A model generated the notes under the pieces. That model had not been told where the DNA came from. It did not search any database and was given only the letters and a program-made list of their open reading frames with translations. A stretch of DNA of 64,000 nucleotides. Origin: Rhodocyclaceae bacterium UBA2271. GTDB taxonomy: Bacteria; Pseudomonadota; Gammaproteobacteria; Burkholderiales; Rhodocyclaceae. The stretch covers positions 1 to 64,000 of the forward strand of contig DDXB01000015.1 of NCBI GenBank assembly GCA_002347405.1, read 5' to 3'. Both the position numbers and the translations under genes were made by a program. Positions 8,739-16,214 of the stretch are shown in pieces (within the stretch, counting starts at the first letter, position 1; every line of letters starts with the position of its first letter).

Positions 8739-8954
8739 ATGACAGAAATCCAACCTATCTCAATTTGCACGTCACCTGACCGGCCACGGCACGGGCATCA
8801 AGAAATCGCTGACCTGTTGGCTGCTGCGCTGCTGCGCCTTCGTGCCCGCCAATCGCGCGACACCCCCGAAAACAGCGAGCATGTTTGCCTTGGCTTCCCC
8901 GGCCAACAGCGCGTGAATGCGAACCCCGATCACAACAACGGAGTTCGCCAATGA
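8739..8954 (+). CDS. Small protein of the DUF2924-recombinase operon
   Basis: A 71-residue protein starting MTEIQPISICTSPDRPRHGH, with no recognised domain. Its stop overlaps the ATG of the DUF2924 gene (ATGA), giving it a place in the recombinase operon. A start at 8730 adds three residues. The tight coupling is the main reason to accept it as real. Confidence 0.6.
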   Translation: MTEIQPISICTSPDRPRHGHQEIADLLAAALLRLRARQSRDTPENSEHVCLGFPGQQRVNANPDHNNGVRQ

Positions 8955-9424
8955 CAGCACACGCAACCTCACCAACGCCCGCCTCAGTCGCCGCCCGCGT
9001 CGCGGCTATTCCCCATCTTTCGATGGACGATCTTTGGGCACTCTGGGACGACCATTTCGAAGAGCGGCCACATCACCACCATCGTGTCTGGTTGGAAAGT
9101 CGCCTGGCCTACCGGATGCAGGAGCGCGCGTTTGGCAGCTTGAAACCGTCACTGCGCAAGAAGCTCGAGGAGGTTGGTGAAACTGGCATCTTGCCCAAGC
9201 AACTGCGCGGCGATAGTCAGCGTCTACTGCCCGGCTCCGTTCTCACACGCATTTACGACGACATTGAGCATCGTGTGCTGGTGCGTGGATCGAATGATTT
9301 CGAGTACCGGGGGCAACGCTTCAAAAGCCTGTCCGCTGTAGCCAAACGCATCACGGGCAGCCACTGGTCAGGCCCGGTGTTCTTTGGCTTGAAGGCACCT
9401 GCCTCCAAGAAGGGGGCGGTATGA
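8951..9424 (+). CDS. DUF2924 domain protein, recombinase accessory
   Basis: A 157-residue protein with the DUF2924 pattern: an N-terminal region of the LSMDDLWALWDDHFEERP type, then RIYDDIEHRVLV and the conserved FEYRGQRFKSLSAVAKRITGSHWSGPVFFGL end. This small domain is regularly encoded next to large serine recombinases and may help DNA binding or directionality. It overlaps both neighbours by 4 bases. Confidence 0.88.
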   Translation: MTAHATSPTPASVAARVAAIPHLSMDDLWALWDDHFEERPHHHHRVWLESRLAYRMQERAFGSLKPSLRKKLEEVGETGILPKQLRGDSQRLLPGSVLTRIYDDIEHRVLVRGSNDFEYRGQRFKSLSAVAKRITGSHWSGPVFFGLKAPASKKGAV

Positions 9425-10833
9425 GCTCAGTGCGTCGAAACCAAACTCCCGCAATCACGCCAAAGAAGCGCTGCGCCGTCTACACCCGCAAGTCCACTGA
9501 TGAAGGGCTCGACCAGGAATACAACAGCCTCGAAGCACAGCGTGATGCGGGCTTGGCCTTTATTGCCAGCCAACGGCATGAGGGCTGGATTGCCGTCGAC
9601 GACGGATACGACGACGGCGGCTACTCGGGCGGCAACATGGAACGGCCCGGGTTGCGCCGTCTGATGATCGACATCGAAGCGGGGAAGATCGATACCGTGG
9701 TCGTCTACAAAATCGACCGCCTCACGCGCAGCCTGCCGGACTTCGCCAAGCTGGTCGACGTGTTCGACCGCAACGGCGTCTCCTTCGTCTCGGTCACGCA
9801 GCAGTTCAACACCACCACATCGATGGGGCGATTGACGCTCAACATCCTTTTGTCATTTGCGCAGTTCGAACGCGAGGTCACCGGCGAGCGCATCCGTGAC
9901 AAGATCGCCGCCAGCAAGGCCAAGGGCATGTGGATGGGCGGAGTCCCACCTCTCGGATACGACGTGGTCGAACGCAAGCTCGTCGTCAACGAACGTGAAG
10001 CCGTGCTGGTACGTGACATCTTCCGCCGCTACGCCGAGCACGGCTCGGCTGCGCGACTCGTCCGCGAATTGGAAATCGAAGGGCATACCACTAAGGCATG
10101 GGTCACCCAGTCCGGCCGGGAGCGATTGGGGCGAAGCATCGATCAGCAGTACCTCTTTACCTTGCTGCGAAACCGCATCTACCTTGGCGAGATCTGCAAT
10201 CACGACACGTGGTACTCGGCCCAGCACGACCCCATCATTTCTCAAGAGCTGTGGGACGCGGCACACGCCTTTATCGAGAGACGAAAGCAGGCACCGCGCG
10301 AACACCGTGCCAAGCATCCGGCATTGCTGGCGGGGCTGCTGTTCGCACCGGATGGCCAACGCATGCTGCACTCCTTCGTGAAAAAGAAAAACGGTCGGCA
10401 GTACCGCTACTACGTGCCTTACCTGCACAAGCGGCGCAACGCAGGTGCCAGTCTGGCTCCGCATACCCCGGACGTGGGCCACCTGCCAGCCGCTGAGATC
10501 GAAGAAGCGGTGCTGGCACAAATCCATGCGGCGCTTTCATCGCCCCAAATGCTGATCGCTGTATGGCGGTCCTGCCAGCAGCATCCAGTCGGTGCGGCGT
10601 TGGACGAAGCACAGGTGGTGGTTGCCATGCAGCGCATCGGTGACGTGTGGTCGCAACTGTTCCCTGCCGAGCAGCAACGGATCACACGGCTGTTAATCGA
10701 ACGCGTGCAGCTACACGGGCACGGCCTGGATATCGTTTGGCGGGAGGACGGTTGGATCGGATTCGGTGCGGACATCAGCACGCATCCCTTGATCGAAGAG
10801 TCCCAAGAACGTGTCGAGGAGGTTTGGGCATGA
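9421..10833 (+). CDS. Large serine recombinase (resolvase/invertase plus recombinase domains)
   Basis: A 470-residue enzyme. The N-terminal catalytic domain has YTRKSTDEG with nucleophile Ser25, then VVYKIDRLTRS and FEREVTGERIRDKIAASKAKG. This is followed by a recombinase domain (PLGYD...RYAEHGSAARLVRELEIEG) and a zinc-ribbon-like region (KHPALLAGLLF...KKNGRQYRYYVPYLHKRRNAG) in which most expected cysteines are missing. Such enzymes integrate and excise phages and islands between short, non-identical att sites. It is a plausible integrase for the prophage to its right. Confidence 0.93.
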   Translation: MSSVRRNQTPAITPKKRCAVYTRKSTDEGLDQEYNSLEAQRDAGLAFIASQRHEGWIAVDDGYDDGGYSGGNMERPGLRRLMIDIEAGKIDTVVVYKIDRLTRSLPDFAKLVDVFDRNGVSFVSVTQQFNTTTSMGRLTLNILLSFAQFEREVTGERIRDKIAASKAKGMWMGGVPPLGYDVVERKLVVNEREAVLVRDIFRRYAEHGSAARLVRELEIEGHTTKAWVTQSGRERLGRSIDQQYLFTLLRNRIYLGEICNHDTWYSAQHDPIISQELWDAAHAFIERRKQAPREHRAKHPALLAGLLFAPDGQRMLHSFVKKKNGRQYRYYVPYLHKRRNAGASLAPHTPDVGHLPAAEIEEAVLAQIHAALSSPQMLIAVWRSCQQHPVGAALDEAQVVVAMQRIGDVWSQLFPAEQQRITRLLIERVQLHGHGLDIVWREDGWIGFGADISTHPLIEESQERVEEVWA

Positions 10834-11294
10834 ATGCCACGAGCCACCAGCGCCAGCGTGCCGTCCGTATCGAGATCGGAGCCGAGGCGCGCAGTTATGT
10901 CAGCGAGGGGCAGCGGGTCACCCTGGTGCCCCTGACGATCAAGCGCCGCCAGAACCGGAAGCTGCTGATACCGCCAGCCCCCGAAATTGCGGACCGGATC
11001 GGTGGCTTCGATGTGCCGATGATCAAAACGCTGGGCAAAGCCTTCTACTGGAAGCGCTTGATCGACGATGGCATCTACCCCACGACAACGGACTTGGCGC
11101 GCGCCATGAAAGTGGAACCGGGCTGGGCTGCCGAGGTCTTGCGCATGACCATGCTGGCCCCCGATATCGTGGAGGCGATATTCGAAGGACGTCAGCCACG
11201 CCACCTGAATCTACACACCTTGCGCGGCCGCCAAGAGCAACTACCGCGCGATTGGGCAGCGCAACGCCGATTGCTCGGTTTCTCCGACGCCTGA
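10830..11294 (+). CDS. Recombinase-associated protein of unknown function
   Basis: A 154-residue protein, last of the recombinase operon, starting at an ATGA overlap. The N-terminal third is basic and beta-rich (VTLVPLTIKRRQNRKLLIPP). The middle resembles an HTH (DDGIYPTTTDLARAMKVEPGWAAEVLRMTMLAPDIVEAI), so it probably binds DNA near the recombinase. A terminator follows 24 bases after the stop. Confidence 0.78.
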   Translation: MNATSHQRQRAVRIEIGAEARSYVSEGQRVTLVPLTIKRRQNRKLLIPPAPEIADRIGGFDVPMIKTLGKAFYWKRLIDDGIYPTTTDLARAMKVEPGWAAEVLRMTMLAPDIVEAIFEGRQPRHLNLHTLRGRQEQLPRDWAAQRRLLGFSDA

Positions 11295-11318
11295 TCTCCC
11301 CTCCGGATACACCCGATG

Positions 11319-11345
11319 ACGGCGAGCCATGTGCTCGCCGTTTGT
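11319..11345 (+). terminator. Terminator after the first serine recombinase operon
   Basis: A 9-bp perfect stem, ACGGCGAGC and GCTCGCCGT, with the loop CATGT, followed by a T-rich run (TTGTGTTTC). It separates the recombinase module from the prophage early region. Confidence 0.75.
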
Positions 11346-11363
11346 GTTTCTGCCCTGGCCCAT

Positions 11364-11418
11364 TGGCGAACCTGGAGTTTCGCCGTGGTTCGCCATTGCG
11401 TCCCTTAAAGGTTCGCCA
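11364..11418. promoter_or_regulatory. Three GGTTCGCCA-type sites upstream of the first phage gene
   Basis: TGGCGAACC (11364-11372), GGTTCGCCA (11387-11395) and GGTTCGCCA (11410-11418) share a GCGAACC core, the first inverted relative to the other two. They sit 50-100 bases upstream of the small HTH gene at 11470. The same core recurs at 19890-19938, so a phage-encoded DNA-binding protein may recognise both places. Confidence 0.6.
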
Positions 11419-11469
11419 CCCGAAGTTTGGAATGACACCTGTTACTCAACAACGTCACAGGAGCATTCC

Positions 11470-11733
11470 ATGCAGACACCAGCCAGCAGTATCCCCCGGT
11501 CGCCACAGCAGGCGATCAACACCATGTCACCCGGTGACCGCCGCGTGCTCAACGAGAACGAGCTCGCGCAACGCTGGGGCGTTAGCCCCAAGACTTTGCA
11601 GCGCTGGCGCAGTGAGGGGCGCGGTCCACGCTACCTGAAGCTGTCCAAGCGTGTCGGCTACCCGGTCGACGCGATCCTCGAGTTTGAGCGCGAAGCGCTG
11701 CACGACTCGACATCCGAACGCGCGGCGGTTTGA
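11470..11733 (+). CDS. AlpA/MerR-like helix-turn-helix regulator
   Basis: An 87-residue protein containing LNENELAQRWGVSPKTLQRWRSEGRGPRYLKLSKRVGYPVDAILEFE, the compact winged-HTH of AlpA/excisionase-like proteins. The ATG at 11470 follows a caggag site. It is the first gene of the phage early operon, so it may act as an excisionase or early regulator. Confidence 0.85.
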   Translation: MQTPASSIPRSPQQAINTMSPGDRRVLNENELAQRWGVSPKTLQRWRSEGRGPRYLKLSKRVGYPVDAILEFEREALHDSTSERAAV

Positions 11734-11744
11734 GGAGAGATGCG

Positions 11745-12221
11745 ATGAATGACATCACCATCTTCCCCGCCGACATCGCCGAGATGTCCGTCAGCCAACT
11801 GGCCGCACTGCCGCCCGCGCAGAAACACGAGATCGACAAAAACCTCGACGCGGCAATCGACTGGCTCAAGAAGGCCCGCACCAAGTTCGACGCGGCACTG
11901 GATCAGTGCTACGGCGAGAAGGCCCGTACCGCGCTGCGCGAATCAGGCCGTGACTTCGGCACCGCACACATCAGCGATGGCCCGCTGCACCTGAAGTTCG
12001 AGCTGCCCAAGAAGGTCAGCTGGGATCAGAAGCAACTGGCCGAAATCGCCGAACGCATCGTCGCCTCAGGCGAGAAGGTCGAGGGTTACCTCGACATCAA
12101 GTTGTCCGTCTCCGAATCCCGTTTCACGAACTGGCCGCCTGCCTTGCAACAGCAGTTTGCCGCCGCTCGCACCGTGGATTCCGGCAAGCCGTCTTTCACC
12201 CTCTCTATCGATTCGGAGTAA
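11745..12221 (+). CDS. Phage early protein of unknown function
   Basis: A 158-residue acidic, mostly helical protein with a helix of the IDWLKKARTKFDAALDQCYGEKAR type near residues 38-60. The start at 11745 has GAGGAGAGATGCG just upstream. No catalytic motif is visible. It lies between the small HTH gene and the Bro-N gene in a co-directional operon. Confidence 0.75.
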   Translation: MNDITIFPADIAEMSVSQLAALPPAQKHEIDKNLDAAIDWLKKARTKFDAALDQCYGEKARTALRESGRDFGTAHISDGPLHLKFELPKKVSWDQKQLAEIAERIVASGEKVEGYLDIKLSVSESRFTNWPPALQQQFAAARTVDSGKPSFTLSIDSE

Positions 12222-12508
12222 TGACCATGAGCACCAATCTCATCGCCTCGCTGCGGCAACAGCTGCCATCCATCTACGGCGAACACCTGCCTGACGAAAT
12301 CCGGTATCGCCGCGCGGACGGCCACGACGTCGTTGTCCCGCTCGATGCCGCCACGGTGGATGAACTGGCCTTCGCTATCCAGACGGCCAACGCGGAATCG
12401 CTGGCGCTCGGTCGCCGCCGCACCGCGCTGGAAGAACTCCACACCGAGGTACGCAAGCGTGCCGCGCGTGGAGCCGACCGTATCGCCGACGTGTCGTGGG
12501 AGGGCTGA
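12221..12508 (+). CDS. Small phage protein of unknown function
   Basis: A 95-residue soluble protein with no domain I recognise. Its ATG overlaps the previous stop by one base (TAATG); a second ATG at 12227 is also possible. The overlap with its neighbours supports it as real. Confidence 0.65.
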   Translation: MTMSTNLIASLRQQLPSIYGEHLPDEIRYRRADGHDVVVPLDAATVDELAFAIQTANAESLALGRRRTALEELHTEVRKRAARGADRIADVSWEG

Positions 12509-12510
12509 TC

Positions 12511-13269
12511 ATGAGCGCGATCATTCCCTTTCAGTTCGAAGCGCATGCCGTGCGCGTCCAGGTCGATGAACTCGGGCAGCCGTGGTTCAACGCCACCGAT
12601 GTCTGCGACGCGCTGGAGATGGGCAATCCGTCTCAGGCGATCAAGTCCCACGTCGATGCCGAGGATCTCCAGAAATTGGAGACCCTTACGGCGGGTGGCC
12701 GTCAACGCCAGAACCACGTCAATGAATCGGGCCTTTACGCCCTGATCCTCGGTAGCACCAAGGATGCCGCCAAGCGTTTCAAGCGCTGGATCACCAGCGA
12801 AGTGTTGCCTGCGATCCGCAAGACAGGCGGGTATTCGGCCGCCACCACGGTGGCAGCCTTGCCCGCGCCGACCCATGACCGTGTCACTGCGATCCTGCTG
12901 ATCGGCGAAGCGGTCGCCAAGGTGCCGGGTGTCAAGACCGGCATTGCAATGGCTGCCACGTTGACCTGCATTCAGGAAAACACCGGCCTGACCACGGAAG
13001 TGCTGCGCCGCGCTTTGCCTGCCGCCAATGAGCCGATCTGCTCGCTTAACGCCACACAGCTCGGCAAATTGCTGAATCGCTCAGCCAAGGCCACGAACCA
13101 GCTGCTGGCATCCAGTGGCCTTCAGCTCCGCAACGACCGGGACGAGTGGGAGCTGACTGAGGCCGGTGAAGCATGGGCCGAAGCCATGCCGTACTCGCGC
13201 AACGGCCACAGCGGCTACCAGATCCTCTGGAATCCGGCGGTCGCTGAACAACTGAAGGAGGTGGCGTGA
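12511..13269 (+). CDS. Bro-N domain phage antirepressor
   Basis: A 252-residue protein. The first 110 residues are a Bro-N domain (FEAHAVRVQVDELGQPWFNATDVCDAL, then LYALILGSTKDAAKRFKRWITSEVLPAIRKTGGY). The C-terminal half is a second DNA-binding-like region with LNATQLGKLLNRSAKATNQLL. Proteins of this type counteract phage repressors or regulate early genes. It overlaps the following gene by one base. Confidence 0.9.
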   Translation: MSAIIPFQFEAHAVRVQVDELGQPWFNATDVCDALEMGNPSQAIKSHVDAEDLQKLETLTAGGRQRQNHVNESGLYALILGSTKDAAKRFKRWITSEVLPAIRKTGGYSAATTVAALPAPTHDRVTAILLIGEAVAKVPGVKTGIAMAATLTCIQENTGLTTEVLRRALPAANEPICSLNATQLGKLLNRSAKATNQLLASSGLQLRNDRDEWELTEAGEAWAEAMPYSRNGHSGYQILWNPAVAEQLKEVA

Positions 13270-14123
13270 TGTCCCTCCCGATCATTTCCGCACAGCAGCG
13301 CTTGGCCGAACGCAAGGGTGTGAAGTTGCTGATGCTGGGCAAATCCGGCATCGGCAAGACCACCCGGCTCAAAGACCTCGACCCTGCCACCACCTTGTTC
13401 CTCGATATTGAGGCGGGTGATCTCGCCGTGGCCGACTGGCCGGGCGACACCATCCGCCCGGCATCGTGGCCGGAAAGCCGCGACTTTTTCGTGTTCCTCG
13501 CGGGCCCGGACAAGTCGCTGCCGCCGGAGAGCGCTTTTTCGCAGGCGCACTACGACCACGTGATTGAGAAATTCGGCCACCCGGCGCAGCTGGACCGTTA
13601 CCAGACCTTCTTCCTGGACTCGATCACGCAGTTGTCACGGCAGTGTTTTGCGTGGTGCAAGACACAGCCTGGTGCCACCAGCGACCGCTCCGGCAAGCCC
13701 GATCTGCGCGCAGCCTATGGGTTGCTCGGCCAGGAAATGGTCAGCGCCTTGACCCACCTCCAGCACGCACGCGGCAAAAACGTGGTGTTCGTGGCCATCC
13801 TCGACGAACGCCTCGATGACTACAACCGCAAGGTGTTCGTCCCGCAGATCGAAGGCAGCAAGACCAGTCTGGAACTGCCCGGCATCGTCGATGAGGTCGT
13901 GACGCTGGCCGAGATCAAGGCTGACGACGGCAGCGCCTACCGCGCCTTCGTCACGCACACCGTCAATCCCTATGGCTTTCCGGCCAAAGACCGCAGCGGT
14001 CGCCTCGACTTGCTGGAGCCGCCGCATCTCGGCGCGCTGATCGCCAAGTGTGCTGGCCAGTCGCCAGTGCCCGTCAGCAGCGGCATCCCCACTACTGAAA
14101 ACACCACCGAATCCAAGGAGTAA
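13269..14123 (+). CDS. Phage P-loop ATPase (AAA_24/RecA-like)
   Basis: A 284-residue protein with Walker A GKSGIGKT at residues 24-31 and a Walker B-like stretch FFLDSITQL near 115. The pattern fits the phage nucleotide-binding proteins placed in recombination or replication modules. It sits upstream of a possible single-strand-binding-like gene and a Cas4-like nuclease, so a role in recombination is likely. Confidence 0.83.
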   Translation: MSLPIISAQQRLAERKGVKLLMLGKSGIGKTTRLKDLDPATTLFLDIEAGDLAVADWPGDTIRPASWPESRDFFVFLAGPDKSLPPESAFSQAHYDHVIEKFGHPAQLDRYQTFFLDSITQLSRQCFAWCKTQPGATSDRSGKPDLRAAYGLLGQEMVSALTHLQHARGKNVVFVAILDERLDDYNRKVFVPQIEGSKTSLELPGIVDEVVTLAEIKADDGSAYRAFVTHTVNPYGFPAKDRSGRLDLLEPPHLGALIAKCAGQSPVPVSSGIPTTENTTESKE

Positions 14124-14128
14124 TCGCC

Positions 14129-14758
14129 ATGTCGTCCAACTATTTTGATTTCCAAGATGCCGATCCCCAACAGTCCGGTTTTGACCTGATCCCCAAGGGC
14201 GCGGTCGTGCCAGTGCGCATGACCATCAAGCCCGGTGGCTATGACGACCCGGAACAAGGCTGGGGCGGCGGCTACGCCACCGAGTCTTTCGAGACCGGTT
14301 CCATCTATCTCGCCGCCGAATTCGTGGTCACGGCTGGTGATCACGCCAAGCGCAAGATGTGGTCGAACATCGGTCTGCACTCCAAGAAGGGCCCAACCTG
14401 GGGCCAGATGGGGCGCAGCTTCATCCGCGCCGCGCTCAACAGCGCCCGCAACGTCCACCCCCAGGACAACAGTCCGCAGGCGGCCGCTGCGCGTCGCATC
14501 CAGGGCTTTCATGAACTGGATGGCCTGGAGTTTCTGGCCCGCGTGGACATCGAAAAAGACAGCAAGGGTCAAGACCGTAACGTGGTCAAGATCGCGGTCG
14601 AGCCCGATCACTCCGACTACGCAAAGCTGATGGGCGTGCCGTCCAAGGCTACGGGAACTGGAAATTCCGGCGGTCCGACACAGGCCGCTGCGCCTGCGTA
14701 TCAGGCACCGACTCCGCAACGCGCACCCGTGACGGGTAAGCCATCTTGGGCGCAGTGA
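14129..14758 (+). CDS. Phage recombination/replication accessory protein, possibly ssDNA-binding
   Basis: A 209-residue protein beginning with SNYFDF. A beta-rich core (PVRMTIKPGG, LAAEFVVTAGDHAKRKMWSNIGL, LEFLARVDIEKD) is followed by a disordered Ala/Pro/Gln-rich tail ending PSWAQ. This layout (OB-like core plus flexible tail) recalls phage single-strand-binding proteins, and the gene lies directly after the P-loop ATPase. The assignment is inference; I do not recognise the family with certainty. Confidence 0.65.
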   Translation: MSSNYFDFQDADPQQSGFDLIPKGAVVPVRMTIKPGGYDDPEQGWGGGYATESFETGSIYLAAEFVVTAGDHAKRKMWSNIGLHSKKGPTWGQMGRSFIRAALNSARNVHPQDNSPQAAAARRIQGFHELDGLEFLARVDIEKDSKGQDRNVVKIAVEPDHSDYAKLMGVPSKATGTGNSGGPTQAAAPAYQAPTPQRAPVTGKPSWAQ

Positions 14759-14767
14759 GGGAGGCCG

Positions 14768-15256
14768 ATGAAATGCTGGGTCTGCAAACGACAGGCCCGG
14801 GGATTCGGCCACACCGACAACCGTCACGGTGTTGGCAATCCCCGGCGCTACCCCATCGATTGGGTGTTCTGCTCGCAACGCTGCCAAAACGCGTTTCACG
14901 CGCTGTACGGCAACTGGCTGCGGGTCAAGGAAGGTCGCGTCGACAGCAAGGAGGTCGTCATGATCGATCCGTCTGATGTCGAACTGGCCGCGATGAAGAA
15001 GTGCCTCAAGGCCTTCGGCGAGGCAGCGGGCGAGATCGGGTTCACCAAGCCGCTGGGCGACTACTCCGAAGCCGAGGCGCTGCAAGTGATCGACGCCATC
15101 GTCAGTTGCTACACCGAGGCAATGGTCGCGCACCACGAGGCAAGCAAGTACCCGCCGGTGCGTGGCATGACGCCTGCGCCCGACCCTCTGGCCGACCCGT
15201 TCGCGGATCTGGAGGACGACCTCCCCTGGGAAGAGCCAAAGGGGAGGAAGCCATGA
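14768..15256 (+). CDS. Phage zinc-binding protein (DUF6511-like)
   Basis: A 162-residue protein. The N-terminus has CWVC (residues 3-6) and FCSQRC (about 34-39), a short treble-clef-like zinc site. The C-terminal two thirds are helical and end in an acidic DPFADLEDDLPWEEP tail. It overlaps the nuclease gene by 4 bases. The molecular role is unknown. Confidence 0.72.
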   Translation: MKCWVCKRQARGFGHTDNRHGVGNPRRYPIDWVFCSQRCQNAFHALYGNWLRVKEGRVDSKEVVMIDPSDVELAAMKKCLKAFGEAAGEIGFTKPLGDYSEAEALQVIDAIVSCYTEAMVAHHEASKYPPVRGMTPAPDPLADPFADLEDDLPWEEPKGRKP

Positions 15257-15990
15257 TCGACTTCAACTCCACATCAAGCATCTCCGGTCAGGTCACCGTC
15301 TTGGTCGACGCCGGGATGCAGCAGGCCCGCGCCCGCCAGTCCGAACGCCAGTACCTCGGGGCATCGCGTCTCGGCGTGGCCTGCGAGCGTGCGCTGCAGT
15401 TCGAGTATGCCAAGGCGCCCATTGACTACGGGCGTGATGTCCCGGGCCGGATGCTGCGCATCTTCGAGCGTGGCCATGTCATGGAGGACTGCATGGTCGC
15501 GTGGCTGCGGGATGCAGGCTTTGACCTGCGCACCCGCAAGGCCGACGGTGAGCAGTTCGGTTTCTCTGTCGTTGACGGCCGCCTGCAGGGCCACATCGAC
15601 GGCGTCATCGTTGGCGGGCCGGATGGTTTTGCTTATCCCGCGCTCTGGGAAAACAAGTGTCTGGGCAACAAGTCATGGCGCGAGCTGGAGAAAAACCGCC
15701 TCGCTGTCGCCAAGCCGGTCTACGCCGCGCAAGTGGCGATCTACCAAGCCTATCTCGAACTGCACGAGCACCCGGCGATCTTCACGGCACTCAACGCCGA
15801 CACGATGGAGATCTACACCGAGGCCGTGCCCTTTGACGCAGCCCTGGCCCAACGCATGTCGGATCGGGCGGTGAAGGTCATTACGGCCACCGAGGCAGGG
15901 GATCTCCTGCCGCGCGCCTTCAATGACCCGACCCATTTCGAATGCCGGATGTGCGCGTGGCAAGACCGCTGCTGGAGGACACAAGCATGA
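15253..15990 (+). CDS. Cas4-like PD-(D/E)XK exonuclease
   Basis: A 245-residue protein with the PD-(D/E)XK signature: Asp116 in GHIDG and E133-N-K135 in ALWENKC. Four cysteines, C45 (GVACERALQFEY) and C231, C234, C240 (FECRMCAWQDRCW), are placed like the Fe-S cluster ligands of Cas4 and AddB nucleases. In phages such enzymes resect DNA ends for recombination, which fits the neighbouring ATPase and resolvase genes. Confidence 0.87.
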   Translation: MIDFNSTSSISGQVTVLVDAGMQQARARQSERQYLGASRLGVACERALQFEYAKAPIDYGRDVPGRMLRIFERGHVMEDCMVAWLRDAGFDLRTRKADGEQFGFSVVDGRLQGHIDGVIVGGPDGFAYPALWENKCLGNKSWRELEKNRLAVAKPVYAAQVAIYQAYLELHEHPAIFTALNADTMEIYTEAVPFDAALAQRMSDRAVKVITATEAGDLLPRAFNDPTHFECRMCAWQDRCWRTQA

Positions 15991-16214
15991 ATACCTCGAA
16001 TTTGAATCACGTACTTGGCGAGCAGCTGATCGACGTACGCCAGGCTGCACTGATGTTCAACCTACCGTCGTATTGGCTCTCACAAGCCAAGGAACGACAG
16101 GAACGTCGCATTCCGCATTACCGCGTCGGCAAACTGGTTCGCTTCAAACCCAACGAGCTGGAAGCCTGGATCTCTGCACAGCAGACAACACACGAGGGTG
16201 CTGCCGATGCTTGA
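15987..16214 (+). CDS. Small AlpA-like helix-turn-helix protein
   Basis: A 75-residue protein with LIDVRQAALMFNLPSYWLSQAKERQERRIPHYRVGKLVRFKPNELEAWI, the excisionase/AlpA winged-HTH pattern. ATG at 15987 overlaps the nuclease stop (ATGA), and its end overlaps the primase start. It may regulate or assist the primase. Confidence 0.85.
   Translation: MNTSNLNHVLGEQLIDVRQAALMFNLPSYWLSQAKERQERRIPHYRVGKLVRFKPNELEAWISAQQTTHEGAADA

Noticed and set aside
10811..11638. Plus-strand open frame overlapping the recombinase accessory gene and the AlpA-like gene
   Set aside because: It has Arg/Pro/Ser-rich shadow composition and overlaps two better-supported genes and a terminator.
13970..15136. 388-codon minus-strand open frame in the phage early region
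   Set aside because: It covers several real plus-strand genes and has shadow-type composition without motifs.
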